A stretch of 64,000 nucleotides of DNA from Myroides odoratimimus (GCF_001485415.1 NZ_BCMQ01000001.1:1-64000), one strand, 5' to 3'; shown: positions 24,359-33,789, counted from the stretch's first letter. Numbers and translations: made by a program. Notes: a model not told the origin generated them from the letters alone.

Positions 24359-25072
24359 TTAATCTGCACAATAACATGGGTTATTTCCAAAAGTATAACT
24401 TATCGATATACCTGAGTAAAAAAACCAATCATTTCCGTTTTTACCAAAACCATAAGACTTTTTATTTGCTTCTGTAGGACTACTTCCATCTAAATTATTA
24501 GTAAAAGTATAATGTGCAGCTACTTCAGCATTCAGATTTATCTTAGGCGTAAGTCTTAATTTTAACCCACCCGCAAAAGGTATAGTCATTGAATTTTTCT
24601 TACCTCCTTTTACTAAATCTACACTTGTCGACTCAAATCCTTCTACAGGTGTACTTGGTCTAAAGTAAATATCGTTATATCTTATACCTGATACGCCAAC
24701 AAAAAGGTAAGGTGTAAAACCAAAATTCTCTTGGTGTAAATCGAACTCAAAAAAATTAAATTCAATACCTACCGATAATTGTTGAACAGTATTAGTAAAA
24801 CTATATCCTCTTTCTTTTCGACTTCCCATATCAGATTTAGCATCATCACCCCCTATTTTATGATGTGAATAACTAATTCTAAAAGAATGTCGAGGGCTTC
24901 TATTCCAACGATAAAACACATTGTACCCCATATCCTTTGGTGCTATATATTGAGTAGAACCAATATCTCCTACATAATTAGAACCACCAAGCCCTACACC
25001 GAATTCGTGAATCTGAGCTTTAGCTATAACTGTTGTAAGTAGCAGTAATAGAGATATAAGAATTTTATTCAT
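24359..25072 (-). CDS. DUF6089-like outer membrane beta-barrel protein
   Basis: 237 residues. A signal peptide is cleaved around residue 19 (VIAKAQ), then HEFGVGLGGSNYVGDIGS and alternating strands ending in SGISISYTFGNNPCYCAD, fitting a small outer membrane barrel. This resembles the flavobacterial DUF6089 family that precedes uppS and bamA. Function unknown. The stop abuts the uppS start. A -7 box lies 17 bp before its ATG, so it probably starts the uppS-bamA-ompH operon. Confidence 0.82.
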   Translation of the reverse strand: MNKILISLLLLLTTVIAKAQIHEFGVGLGGSNYVGDIGSTQYIAPKDMGYNVFYRWNRSPRHSFRISYSHHKIGGDDAKSDMGSRKERGYSFTNTVQQLSVGIEFNFFEFDLHQENFGFTPYLFVGVSGIRYNDIYFRPSTPVEGFESTSVDLVKGGKKNSMTIPFAGGLKLRLTPKINLNAEVAAHYTFTNNLDGSSPTEANKKSYGFGKNGNDWFFYSGISISYTFGNNPCYCAD

Positions 25073-25089
25073 TCTGTTAAAATAATTTA

Positions 25090-25097
25090 CAAATATA
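25090..25097 (-). promoter_or_regulatory. -7 box for the DUF6089-uppS-bamA operon
   Basis: TATATTTG on the minus strand, 17 bp before the ATG at 25072. A TTTG lies at 25116-25113, a shorter spacing (15 bp) than usual. Confidence 0.5.
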
Positions 25098-25210
25098 GTA
25101 ATATAGACCTTTCAAAATCTATTTTTTTCTCACGGATTGCCCAAATGAGGTTAAGCTATTTTGTTCTAAACGTAGAAAACCCTTAAAAAGTATATAGTTC
25201 GTTGACTTTT

Positions 25211-26098
25211 TTAATTTCTCTTATCCTCTCCCCACAGTAATTTATTTCTCAATGTCTTAATAAAACTTTGAGTAGGGAACTCTACTAAATCTACTGTAAA
25301 AGGAGCTTTAGTGATAATTAACTCAGTATCATTATCCACTGCCTTTGTTGTTGTATCTAATGACACTAAGAACTGCTTCTCTCTTGAACTAACTTTTAAC
25401 TTAATTGTCAAATTATCTCGAATAACCAACGGTCTCACATTTAAATTATGCGGTGCCAACGGAGTTAACACAAAACATCCCGTCTCAGGTTCTATTATCG
25501 GCCCTCCACAGCTTAATGAATAACCAGTAGACCCTGAAGGTGTAGATATAATCAATCCATCTGCCCAATAAGTAGCTAAAAACTCATCATCTAAATAAGT
25601 TTCTACTGTAATCATAGAGGTTGTATTCTTTCTTGATACAGTCACCTCGTTTAAAGCATACTGAATATCAAAAGCATTATTTTCTTCAGGTAAACAATTT
25701 AAGCTCAACAAGGATCTCTTTGATCTCTTAAACTTATTTTCAAACAACAAAGGAATATGCTCCTCTAAATTATCGTGTTGTACATTAGCTAAAAATCCTA
25801 ATCTACCTGCATTAATTCCCACAATTGGGATATCCGTATTTTTAATAAAATTAGCGGCGCGTAGCATTGTCCCATCACCTCCCACGCTAATAAAAAAATC
25901 CACTTCACTAGTCAATGGATTATTCGTTCCAAACGTTTGGTATTCTTTATCAAGAATATCTTGTTCATTCAATAGACTGTAAAACTTTTCTTCAAATACG
26001 ACCTCTGTGTTTTCGTATTTTTGAAATAAGTTAAATAACCTACGTACTATATTTTGTACTATAGGTTTGGCAGTCTGTCCATAAATCGCAAACTTCAT
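25211..26098 (-). CDS. nadK: NAD kinase
   Basis: 295 residues. It phosphorylates NAD to NADP. Motifs: SVGGDGTMLRAA (GGDGT at 73-77), GINAGRLGFLA and the glycine-rich TPSGSTGYSLSCGGPI. Length is normal. It lies 1 bp after the CBS gene and is probably co-transcribed with it; 138 bp separate it from the DUF6089-like gene, which has its own -7 box. Confidence 0.97.
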   Translation of the reverse strand: MKFAIYGQTAKPIVQNIVRRLFNLFQKYENTEVVFEEKFYSLLNEQDILDKEYQTFGTNNPLTSEVDFFISVGGDGTMLRAANFIKNTDIPIVGINAGRLGFLANVQHDNLEEHIPLLFENKFKRSKRSLLSLNCLPEENNAFDIQYALNEVTVSRKNTTSMITVETYLDDEFLATYWADGLIISTPSGSTGYSLSCGGPIIEPETGCFVLTPLAPHNLNVRPLVIRDNLTIKLKVSSREKQFLVSLDTTTKAVDNDTELIITKAPFTVDLVEFPTQSFIKTLRNKLLWGEDKRN

Positions 26099-26099
26099 A

Positions 26100-26768
26100 T
26101 TATATGTTTAGATATTTATTAAGGTATTCTGTTCTTTCCTTTAGATCATTAATATGCGTATCTTCAGAAAGTGTACTGACTATCTCATAACCATAACGTC
26201 TTAAGTCATCTAAAATAACCTTTGTATTGACACTATTAGTTTTAACTAATAGTTGAGTATTATGATTATTGTTAGACAATAGTAATAGACCTATCATTTT
26301 AGCATTGTTACCTTCTACTATTTGTGTTATTTCTGAGAAACTGTAATCTAAATGTCCTTTTTCAATGACAAAAGTAGTACCCTTTTCATCAAAAAACATT
26401 GTTTTACTCCATTCATTTAACAAATATTCTTTAGAATATATTCCTTTTACTTTACCTTCTTCGTCTAATAGCGGAATAGTATTCGTATCACACTGACTAA
26501 ACAAATCAAAAAAATCAAAAGGATTCAAATTCGAAGACTCTAAAAGGTAGAACTTATCTAAATCATACATAACATCCTGAATAGTGCTATCGATATCAGC
26601 TGTATAAATATCTTCTGTATTGATATTGCCAATCCAGATTTCATCTTTATTCACCACAGGAAGATGAGAATAATTACTTTTTTCTAGATAAGGAAGTACA
26701 TCTTTAATAAGCGTATTCAATTTACAGATAGGATAATCTGTGAGTAGAAAGAAGTCAGGAGATAACAT
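26100..26768 (-). CDS. CBS-domain protein
   Basis: 222 residues. Two weakly conserved CBS motifs cover about residues 15-130 (YSHLPVVNKDEIWIGNINTE and NTIPLLDEEGKVKGIYSKEY), followed by an ACT-like alpha/beta tail (MIGLLLLSNNNHNTQLLVKT). CBS pairs bind adenosine nucleotides. Immediately upstream of nadK, which suggests, without proof, a link to nucleotide or NAD status. It is divergent from pdxJ. Confidence 0.82.
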   Translation of the reverse strand: MLSPDFFLLTDYPICKLNTLIKDVLPYLEKSNYSHLPVVNKDEIWIGNINTEDIYTADIDSTIQDVMYDLDKFYLLESSNLNPFDFFDLFSQCDTNTIPLLDEEGKVKGIYSKEYLLNEWSKTMFFDEKGTTFVIEKGHLDYSFSEITQIVEGNNAKMIGLLLLSNNNHNTQLLVKTNSVNTKVILDDLRRYGYEIVSTLSEDTHINDLKERTEYLNKYLNI

Positions 26769-26836
26769 AATTCAAGGTTATTATTTAGAAGTGCAAAATA
26801 ATCAAAAATAAAACAATAGACGTTAATTATAGTTTG

Positions 26837-26844
26837 TATTTTTG
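26837..26844 (+). promoter_or_regulatory. pdxJ -7 box
   Basis: TATTTTTG matches TAnnTTTG, 18 bp before ATG 26863. It overlaps an in-frame upstream TTG (26842), which argues against that codon as the start. Confidence 0.55.
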
Positions 26845-26862
26845 TCTTTAAAACTTTATTTT

Positions 26863-27576
26863 ATGACTAAGCTATCTGTTAATATCAACAAAATTGCTAC
26901 TCTAAGAAACTCAAGAGGAGGAGATGTTCCTAATTTATTGCAAGTAGCCAAAGATGTACAAAAATTCGGAGCTCAAGGAGTAACTATACACCCTAGACCT
27001 GACGAAAGACATATTCGTTATCAAGATGCACGTGATTTAGTAGACGTAGTCTACACTGAATATAATATAGAAGGTAATCCTATGGATAACTTCTTAAACT
27101 TAGTATATGAGTGCAAACCTACCCAAGTAACATTAGTTCCCGATGCTGTAGATGCACTTACTTCTAATGCTGGATGGGATACCATTAAACACAAAGCATT
27201 CTTACAAGAAGTAATTCAAGAGTGTAAATCACGTAATATTCGTACTTCTATTTTCATAGATCCAGTATTAGAAATGGTAGAAGGTGCTAAAGTTGTAGGT
27301 GCTGACCGCATTGAGTTATATACTGAAAACTTTGCTGCTGAATATGCAAAAGGAAATGAAAACGCTATCATACCTTATACTCAAGCTGCTGAATTAGCAA
27401 ACCAACTTGGATTAGGAATTAATGCAGGACACGATTTAAGTCTTGACAACATTGAATTCTTTAAAAACAATATTCCTAACCTACTAGAGGTTTCTATAGG
27501 TCATGCCTTAATATCTGAATCTCTTTACCTAGGATTAGAAAATGTAGTAAATATGTACATCAGAAAATTACAATAA
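26863..27576 (+). CDS. pdxJ: Pyridoxine 5'-phosphate synthase
   Basis: 237 residues from ATG 26863. It condenses 1-deoxyxylulose 5-phosphate with 3-amino-2-oxopropyl phosphate in the DXP-dependent vitamin B6 route. Motifs: LSVNINKIATLRNSRGG at the N terminus, HPRPDERHI and GLGINAGHDL near the end, matching the TIM-barrel PdxJ family. The stop overlaps the next ATG (TAATG), so it forms an operon with the hydrolase. Confidence 0.97.
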   Translation: MTKLSVNINKIATLRNSRGGDVPNLLQVAKDVQKFGAQGVTIHPRPDERHIRYQDARDLVDVVYTEYNIEGNPMDNFLNLVYECKPTQVTLVPDAVDALTSNAGWDTIKHKAFLQEVIQECKSRNIRTSIFIDPVLEMVEGAKVVGADRIELYTENFAAEYAKGNENAIIPYTQAAELANQLGLGINAGHDLSLDNIEFFKNNIPNLLEVSIGHALISESLYLGLENVVNMYIRKLQ

Positions 27577-28346
27577 TGGCAGATATATTATACTCTAAAA
27601 TAGAAGGCGAAGGTATCCCTTTAATTGTTATGCATGGATATATGGGAATGTCTGACAACTGGAATACTTTTGGTAAACAAATGGCAGAAGTAGGTTACGA
27701 AGTACACCTATTAGATCTTAGAAATCACGGTCGCAGTTTTCATTCTGACGATTGGTCTTATGATTTTATGGTAGAGGACATCGTTCGTTATATGGATTAT
27801 CACGCTATATGTGATGCTATCATATTAGGACACTCTATGGGAGGAAAAGTAGCGATGAAGTTAGCCACTCGTTACCCAGCTAAAGTAGAAAAACTAATTG
27901 TAGCAGATATTTCACCGCGCAGCTACGCCCCACATCATCAGGATATATTAGCAGCGCTTAACGCTGTTGACTTCTCTACTAAACCAAGTCGAAAAGAAGT
28001 AGAAGAAACCATCGCTTCTCATATTCCCGAAATCGGTACACGACTTTTCTTATTAAAAAGTTTATACTGGGTAGAACCAGGACAACTAGGTTTCAGATTC
28101 AATCTGAATGCTTTTAATCAAAATGAAGATGTCGTAGGTGAAGGTGTAGAAGAAGGTGCTGAATACACAGGAGACACGTTATTCATTAGAGGGGGAAACT
28201 CTAAGTACATTCAAGAAAAGGATGAAGTACTTATCCAAGAACACTTCCCTAATGCAATCATCAAAACGATTCCAAATACAGGACATTGGTTACATGCAGA
28301 GAACCCTCAAATGTTCTTCGATATCGTTAAAGAGTTTCTAGGATAG
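27576..28346 (+). CDS. Alpha/beta-fold hydrolase (YbfF/ABHD11-like esterase)
   Basis: 256 residues. It starts with IVMHGYMGMSDNW (oxyanion-hole HG) and has the nucleophile elbow GHSMGGK with Ser87, LRNHGRS as in YbfF/ABHD11 esterases, and the catalytic His237 in TGHWLHAENP. Probably a cytoplasmic acyl or thioester hydrolase. It overlaps pdxJ by 1 bp and ends in a strong terminator. A role in B6 metabolism is not implied by the sequence. Confidence 0.9.
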   Translation: MADILYSKIEGEGIPLIVMHGYMGMSDNWNTFGKQMAEVGYEVHLLDLRNHGRSFHSDDWSYDFMVEDIVRYMDYHAICDAIILGHSMGGKVAMKLATRYPAKVEKLIVADISPRSYAPHHQDILAALNAVDFSTKPSRKEVEETIASHIPEIGTRLFLLKSLYWVEPGQLGFRFNLNAFNQNEDVVGEGVEEGAEYTGDTLFIRGGNSKYIQEKDEVLIQEHFPNAIIKTIPNTGHWLHAENPQMFFDIVKEFLG

Positions 28347-28366
28347 ACAAAAAAATATCACTTATA

Positions 28367-28404
28367 ATAAAGGTCTAATACTTCGTCAGTATTAGACCTT
28401 TATT
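28367..28404 (+). terminator. Terminator of pdxJ operon
   Basis: AATAAAGGTCTAATACT (28367-28383 region) and AGTATTAGACCTTTATT (28388-28404) pair over about 16 bp with a TCGTC-type loop. Confidence 0.85.
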
Positions 28405-28419
28405 TATATGTAAAATGTA

Positions 28420-28461
28420 GTTCTCATTCGCCTTGTTCTCATTCGCCTTGTTCTCGTTACC
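28420..28461. repeat. 15-bp direct repeat, about 2.5 copies
   Basis: GTTCTCATTCGCCTT at 28420-28434 and 28435-28449 is followed by a diverged third copy beginning GTTCTCGTTACC. It lies between the terminators of converging genes and codes for nothing I can see. Confidence 0.7.
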
Positions 28462-28524
28462 GCGACTTTATGTATATTACCTACAACTTGTATATAATTG
28501 TACAAATTCTTAATTCTTAATTAA

Positions 28525-29034
28525 TCATTTGTACCAACTAGAATACATCACATAATTATCTGCTATACGCTCTACCTCACCCCCAAAGTCTGACGCACTT
28601 ATATCTTTTACCTTTTTAGCAGGCATACCAGCATATATAGAACCTGCCTCTACTACCGTATTCTGAGTGACAACAGCGCCAGCAGCAATTATTGTATTGC
28701 TGTGTACAACACAATTATCCATTACAATAGCTCCCATACCAATTAATACATTATCATGTATTGTACATCCATGCACCATAGCATTATGCCCTATAGAAAC
28801 ATTATTACCGATCACAGTCGGATGCTTTAAGTAGGTACAATGGACAATAGCCCCATCTTGTATATTCACCTTATCGCCTATCGTAATAGAATTCACATCA
28901 CCGCGAATGACAGCATTGAACCATACACTACACTTCTCTCCGAATGTAACATCACCTACTATAGTGGCATTCTCTGCCACATAGCAGTCCTCAGGTATTT
29001 GAGGATATTTTCCTCTTATTTCTTTTATAATCAT
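28525..29034 (-). CDS. Gamma-carbonic-anhydrase-family left-handed beta-helix protein
   Basis: 169 residues from ATG 29034; an in-frame TTG four codons upstream is rejected. Hexapeptide repeats ([IV]-G-x-x) run through the protein, with three conserved metal-ligand histidines His65 (IVHCTY), His83 and His88 (IGHNAMVHG) as in gamma-carbonic anhydrases/YrdA/PaaY. It should be a zinc- or iron-binding trimer. Whether it has carbonic anhydrase activity cannot be read from this. It stands alone after the PorP terminator. Confidence 0.92.
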   Translation of the reverse strand: MIIKEIRGKYPQIPEDCYVAENATIVGDVTFGEKCSVWFNAVIRGDVNSITIGDKVNIQDGAIVHCTYLKHPTVIGNNVSIGHNAMVHGCTIHDNVLIGMGAIVMDNCVVHSNTIIAAGAVVTQNTVVEAGSIYAGMPAKKVKDISASDFGGEVERIADNYVMYSSWYK

Positions 29035-29047
29035 AATATATAGCAAT

Positions 29048-29078
29048 AAAAAATCCCGATAAATATCGGGATTTTTTT
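29048..29078 (-). terminator. Terminator of the PorP/SprF gene
   Basis: AAAATCCCGATA (29050-29061) and TATCGGGATTTT (29064-29075), flanked by A and T runs. It lies directly before the ATG of the gamma-CA-like gene. Confidence 0.8.
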
Positions 29079-29083
29079 ATTAT

Positions 29084-30088
29084 TTAATCTTTTGCAGTTG
29101 GACAATTACACTCTAAACTTGTACGTTTAGGAAATATATTAAACCCTACTGTAAACTGATGGAAAGCACCATCACCGAAAGTAAGATCTCCCATTAGTTT
29201 AGTATAAGAGTATGCAAAACTAACATTCTTATAGTTTCCTCCTAGCATTGGAGAGATATACTGATAACGTTGTGTTTTAGACTTCCCATTCTCGAAATAA
29301 TCTGTTCCATTAAAGTTAGATCTAAAAGACGCTCCAGCCCAAATCTTACCAAAATCAAACTGTCTATAAACCTTCATATTAACATCTAGTGCAAAATCCT
29401 CACGCTCTTCAGTATACTGAGCTAATATAGATGGCTCATAGATCCAACCTGTTCCATATCTCGTATTTCCAAATGCATACCCTGCACCTAAAATATATTT
29501 TCTAAAGTTATTGCTCTCTGTATCCGAGTATAATTTACTAGAACTCGTTACCGCATTCTTCACTGTAAACATAGAGAAGAAATTCTGATAGTGATAAGCT
29601 GCACCAAAATCAACTGAGAAATAAGAATCTTTTAATTCTAGTCCTCCTGCTACATTAGGATCAAATCCTCCAAACTCACTCTCATCTAACTTCGTCTGAG
29701 CAAAACCTGCACTCAATCCAAATGACAATTGGTTTAAGTCATAACGTGACTCACTAAAGGTAATATGGTGAGCATACGTCGCTTTAAAACCAGTCTGTGA
29801 GTGATAACCATTCTTATCATTGAATCCGATAATTCCGATAGCTGATTGATCGGTTAGACGAGTACTGGCATTCATTGTCATAAGACGAGGAGCATCATCT
29901 ACACCACTCCACTGTTGTCTTACAGTCAATCTAACATTCGTACTATTCTTAATACCTGCCATAGCAGGATGTAAAAGATAATAGTTATCTGCTAAATATT
30001 CAGAATTTACCGTTAGTCCTTCTTGTGCAAAACCAATTTGAGAAATCAATAATGCTATAGCTAAATAGCGCTTCTTTATTATATTCAT
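29084..30088 (-). CDS. PorP/SprF-family T9SS membrane protein
   Basis: 334 residues. A signal peptide ends near residue 21 (IGFAQEG), followed by SEYLADNYYLLHPAMAGI, the usual start of mature PorP/SprF proteins (NPA-like motif), and a beta-barrel-like remainder. These outer membrane proteins are needed to secrete or anchor T9SS cargo that has a type B C-terminal domain. The gene 7 bp upstream encodes such a cargo protein, the standard SprB/SprF-like pairing. Confidence 0.93.
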   Translation of the reverse strand: MNIIKKRYLAIALLISQIGFAQEGLTVNSEYLADNYYLLHPAMAGIKNSTNVRLTVRQQWSGVDDAPRLMTMNASTRLTDQSAIGIIGFNDKNGYHSQTGFKATYAHHITFSESRYDLNQLSFGLSAGFAQTKLDESEFGGFDPNVAGGLELKDSYFSVDFGAAYHYQNFFSMFTVKNAVTSSSKLYSDTESNNFRKYILGAGYAFGNTRYGTGWIYEPSILAQYTEEREDFALDVNMKVYRQFDFGKIWAGASFRSNFNGTDYFENGKSKTQRYQYISPMLGGNYKNVSFAYSYTKLMGDLTFGDGAFHQFTVGFNIFPKRTSLECNCPTAKD

Positions 30089-30095
30089 AACTTAA

Positions 30096-32723
30096 TTATC
30101 TTTTTAAAGAAAAGTGTCCTTTATAACTTACCTTACGTCCATTCATATCATTCGGAGCTTTAAAATCATTTACAAACTCCACAGTGAACCAATAATCTGT
30201 AGACGGCATCGGTTTTCCATTCCATGTTCCATCCCATCCCTCTGTATGTGGGCTTAACTGTTTTAATAATCTACCTGAACGATCATAGATATAAATACGA
30301 GCCTCATTGTGTCCTTTTAGACCTGGTATATTCCATGTATCATTATATCCATCTCCATTAGGAGTAAAATACTTAGGATAACCAAACACTGAGAATTTAA
30401 CTGATGTAGAACATCCTGTTACTCTATTTCTTGCATAAGCAATATGTTCTCCTATTGGTATATTATAAAACTGACTTGAAGGTTGGAATGCACTATTATC
30501 AATAGCAAAATCATAACCATCTGTAATAGGACTTGTTCCTCCATCTAATACACCTAAGCGCACCATCGTCTCTCCTTTTTCATCAATCTCCATACTGTTC
30601 AGCATTCCTGTTGCATCTACTCCTTCCACTACCGCTACTGGTGGTGCTTTTACTGTCCATACTATCGTCTCTGTTGAACAAGACTGTACTCCAGGATAAG
30701 GAGAAGTAGCATAGCTTGCTATTGCTCTATAATTACCAGATTTATCTATCTTAATCGAAGTCTGGTTCCCACTTCCAGGTACTGTATTATACACTATCCA
30801 CCCATTCTCTCGACTTACTTCATATTGCCATGTTATAACAATAGGTCTACCTTTTACATCCTTATTCTCCACACTTAATACGACAGGAGCTATTTCATTC
30901 GTCTCTGTATTAATACAAAGTTGTTGAGTGCTTTCTTTAGGGAAATAATCTATAGCTAATTCTACCCCAAGAGAAACTTTAAAAGAAGAGTAATTATCCG
31001 CCTTACAATCGAAACCTTCCGTCATGATCACTCTAGTATAAATCGGTCCTTTTACTTCTCCCATCTTAATAGGGTAAGCCGTTACTTTACTCTCAGGCAT
31101 ACGGTTTACATCAGCTTCTGCATCCTTTTCATTTTCATAATATACAGTTGTTATTTTATCTGTAGGATTTAAGTTTGGTGTATTTGTAATAGAAGTTTTC
31201 CCCATTACAGTCCCCTCATATCTTCTTAAATTCACAGTAGATTCTCCTGTATTATTTTCTACTTGACAGTAATGAAAAACTTGAGTTGACACTTCTGCTG
31301 TCTTTAAATTATCATATCCTAAAGAAGCGTAGAAAAAAGCAGTATTGAAATTCTTATCTTCTAAATTCGTTAAACGAGCCCATATCTTGCGAGTCTCATT
31401 TAACTTCACTGTTATCTCTACTCCTACTATTTTATTTGTATTCGCGATTGCGTCTTCCTCTGAATTAAAATATCCTATAGAATATTTTCCCTTAGGATCA
31501 AATCCTTCTGCTGCTTGTTCTTCATCTGTAGCTATGGTACGCCCATCAGCTATTACTTTTGTTTGACCATCTATAGTCAAACTGTATGAAGCAATCTTAC
31601 TATCACAATAAGAAACATTCTGAAGAGGAGGAATAATTGGTTTATCTATTACTTTAAACACTACTTTCTGACTTGTTGATACAAGAGGATTAGCTGATTT
31701 AGCCAACTTATAAGAAATGCGTGCAGTAGCATCTGTCCCATGCGCTCCCTCATAAGGTTTAGAGATATCTATTGGATTCTCATTTCTCTGAGCATCATAA
31801 GCAGTCTTGTGAAAAGTAATCGTATAATAGTCTGGATTTTCACCAGTGCCTAATAAAGCAGGTATTGTCTTTTTCAAGTCGTAATTACCATATCTATTTG
31901 TATCGTCTTTTCTTGTCTCTACAGATTCTAATACTGGGTTAACGCCACTCACTTTTAACTTCTCTACAAAAAGCGTGAACTGACGTGTAGCAGTCTCTCC
32001 ATCAAGAACGATCTTCGCTTCAATTAATTGGTTCTTATTTGTAGTAAACTTATTAATCTCAGCATCTGTTAGCTTAGTTTTACTAGTACCATCTACTTTG
32101 AAAAGCTCTGTATTAGAATTTCCGTAGTACAACTGGTTTTTATCCTCTAACAAAACAAATGTAGCATTACCTTCTTTATCAGCATTTTGATACTGATCAG
32201 GACGTCCTGTAACTCTATCATTTAATGTAGCTCCTTCTTCTGGCTTCACTTTAATTAAAAATGGGCTAACCGTTACTTTTGTAGCATCTACTACAGATTG
32301 CACTCTAAGAAACCTAGTCAATGGTGCTGTAGTAGGATTAAACTTATCCTCATAAAGAATTTCGCTTATTATTTTATTCGTATTGCGATTAGCTTCATCT
32401 TGAGTATTGTGAAAACTATAGATATATCCTTCAGGAACAATAGCATTTCCCTCAGCATCTACAACTAATCCAGTTGTTTTGTTTTTTATTGCCTCACCTA
32501 AGAATACTCTAAAATTCCCTGATGTGCTATTCTTTGGAAGAGCCTGTTCTATATCATGAGGTTTCCCAACTTTCACCTCAGGTTTTGGCTCATCTTGGTC
32601 ATTATATACCTCAACTATCTCTCTATTACCTAGATATTCAAAAGGGTTTATACCTCCAGCTACAGCTCCTACTGACAGAACTCCTGAAAGTACAAATAAT
32701 GAAAGCCACATTCTTTTGCCCAT
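30096..32723 (-). CDS. T9SS type B cargo protein with gliding-motility-associated C-terminal domain
   Basis: 875 residues. A signal peptide (to about residue 23) is followed by about 750 residues of repeated beta-rich modules, several containing F-(H/N)-x-x-(Q/E)-(D/E)-A-x-x-N-x-N-x-I (for example DEANRNTNKIISEILYED and EEDAIANTNKIVG). The final ~90 residues are the type B sorting domain: YPKYFTPNGDGYNDTWNIPG, then ARIYIYDRSGRLLKQL, then WDGTWNGKPMPSTDYWFTV. It should be exported by the T9SS and kept at the cell surface with the adjacent PorP/SprF-like protein, possibly as an adhesin. Its specific function is unknown. Confidence 0.92.
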   Translation of the reverse strand: MGKRMWLSLFVLSGVLSVGAVAGGINPFEYLGNREIVEVYNDQDEPKPEVKVGKPHDIEQALPKNSTSGNFRVFLGEAIKNKTTGLVVDAEGNAIVPEGYIYSFHNTQDEANRNTNKIISEILYEDKFNPTTAPLTRFLRVQSVVDATKVTVSPFLIKVKPEEGATLNDRVTGRPDQYQNADKEGNATFVLLEDKNQLYYGNSNTELFKVDGTSKTKLTDAEINKFTTNKNQLIEAKIVLDGETATRQFTLFVEKLKVSGVNPVLESVETRKDDTNRYGNYDLKKTIPALLGTGENPDYYTITFHKTAYDAQRNENPIDISKPYEGAHGTDATARISYKLAKSANPLVSTSQKVVFKVIDKPIIPPLQNVSYCDSKIASYSLTIDGQTKVIADGRTIATDEEQAAEGFDPKGKYSIGYFNSEEDAIANTNKIVGVEITVKLNETRKIWARLTNLEDKNFNTAFFYASLGYDNLKTAEVSTQVFHYCQVENNTGESTVNLRRYEGTVMGKTSITNTPNLNPTDKITTVYYENEKDAEADVNRMPESKVTAYPIKMGEVKGPIYTRVIMTEGFDCKADNYSSFKVSLGVELAIDYFPKESTQQLCINTETNEIAPVVLSVENKDVKGRPIVITWQYEVSRENGWIVYNTVPGSGNQTSIKIDKSGNYRAIASYATSPYPGVQSCSTETIVWTVKAPPVAVVEGVDATGMLNSMEIDEKGETMVRLGVLDGGTSPITDGYDFAIDNSAFQPSSQFYNIPIGEHIAYARNRVTGCSTSVKFSVFGYPKYFTPNGDGYNDTWNIPGLKGHNEARIYIYDRSGRLLKQLSPHTEGWDGTWNGKPMPSTDYWFTVEFVNDFKAPNDMNGRKVSYKGHFSLKR

Positions 32724-32812
32724 TTTATCGCTATATTAAATTGTTAGTGCTTACTAATGTTAATTAATTGTTTAAAAATCTTATCTTCGTGACGCTTAGC
32801 ATTTTTCTTTGC

Positions 32813-32820
32813 TAATTTTG
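32813..32820 (+). promoter_or_regulatory. -7 box of the nfu-like gene
   Basis: TAATTTTG matches TAnnTTTG, 17 bp before ATG 32838. No obvious -33 box at standard spacing. Confidence 0.5.
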
Positions 32821-32837
32821 AAAAAAACTAAATTAAC

Positions 32838-33737
32838 ATGTCAAAAATACAAATTCAAAATACGTCAAACCCAACAATTATAAAATTTGTTTTACCAGAT
32901 TTTATAGCTAAGGGAGAAAACCACGAGTTCAAAAATATTGATGAGACTGCAGAATCACCTTTAGCGAAGGAATTATTCTATCTTCCTTTTGTTAAAACGG
33001 TTTATATCTCAAATAATTTTATCGCCATCGAAAAATTTTCAATTGTCGAGTGGGATGATGTAAAAGAAACCGTTGCAGATCAGATAGAACTATTCTTGGC
33101 TAAAGGTAAGAAAATCTTAATAGATTCTAAAAAAGAAATAAAAAAGCAACCAATTACTATTTACGCTGAATCAACACCAAATCCTTCAGTAATTAAATTC
33201 GTTGCCAATAAATTATTAACAAAAAAAGGTGTAGAGTTTAAAAATATAGATGAAGCTAGTGCTTCTCCTCTTGCTAAAGAGCTTTTTAAACAATCTTTCG
33301 TTAAAGAAGTATTCATTGATGAGAACTATGTTTCTATTTCTAAATATGACTCTTTCGAATGGGATCAATTAGTACAGGTTACTCGTGCCTTTATCAAAGA
33401 GTTCTTAGAAAATGGTAATCTAGCAGTAGACGAATCGCTTATTCATGATGTTAAAGCAATTGAGGCGGCAGCTGACGAACACTTTGACTCTTTAGATGAA
33501 AAGTCTCAACGCATCATTAATATCCTTGAAGAAAACGTAAAACCTGCTGTACAAGCTGATGGTGGTAATATCGCTTTCCAAAAATATGACCAGGAGTCTA
33601 ATATTGTACATGTACTTTTACAAGGAGCATGTAGCGGATGTCCTTCTTCTACATTCACTTTAAAGAATGGTATAGAAGGAATGCTAAGACATATGCTTAA
33701 CGATGAGAAAATCATTGTAGAAGCTTATAACGGATAG
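32838..33737 (+). CDS. Nfu/NifU-family iron-sulfur scaffold with two N-terminal domains
   Basis: 299 residues. Two tandem Nfu_N domains (about 3-95 and 105-195) are clearly related: both contain F-K-N-I-D-E-x-x-x-S-P-L-A-K-E-L-F and a following F-V-K-x-V segment. The C-terminal NifU domain (about 220-299) carries the cluster-binding CxxC (Cys265, Cys268, GACSGCPSST). It assembles or transfers Fe-S clusters in the cytoplasm. Most Nfu proteins have one N domain; two may be common in flavobacteria. Monocistronic, with its own promoter and terminator. Confidence 0.93.
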   Translation: MSKIQIQNTSNPTIIKFVLPDFIAKGENHEFKNIDETAESPLAKELFYLPFVKTVYISNNFIAIEKFSIVEWDDVKETVADQIELFLAKGKKILIDSKKEIKKQPITIYAESTPNPSVIKFVANKLLTKKGVEFKNIDEASASPLAKELFKQSFVKEVFIDENYVSISKYDSFEWDQLVQVTRAFIKEFLENGNLAVDESLIHDVKAIEAAADEHFDSLDEKSQRIINILEENVKPAVQADGGNIAFQKYDQESNIVHVLLQGACSGCPSSTFTLKNGIEGMLRHMLNDEKIIVEAYNG

Positions 33738-33756
33738 TAAACAACTAGATATAAAG

Positions 33757-33789
33757 AAAAAGGTAGCATTATAAATGCTACCTTTTTTT
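33757..33789 (+). terminator. Terminator of the nfu-like gene
   Basis: AAAGGTAGCATT (33759-33770) and AATGCTACCTTT (33774-33785), followed by T. Confidence 0.85.
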
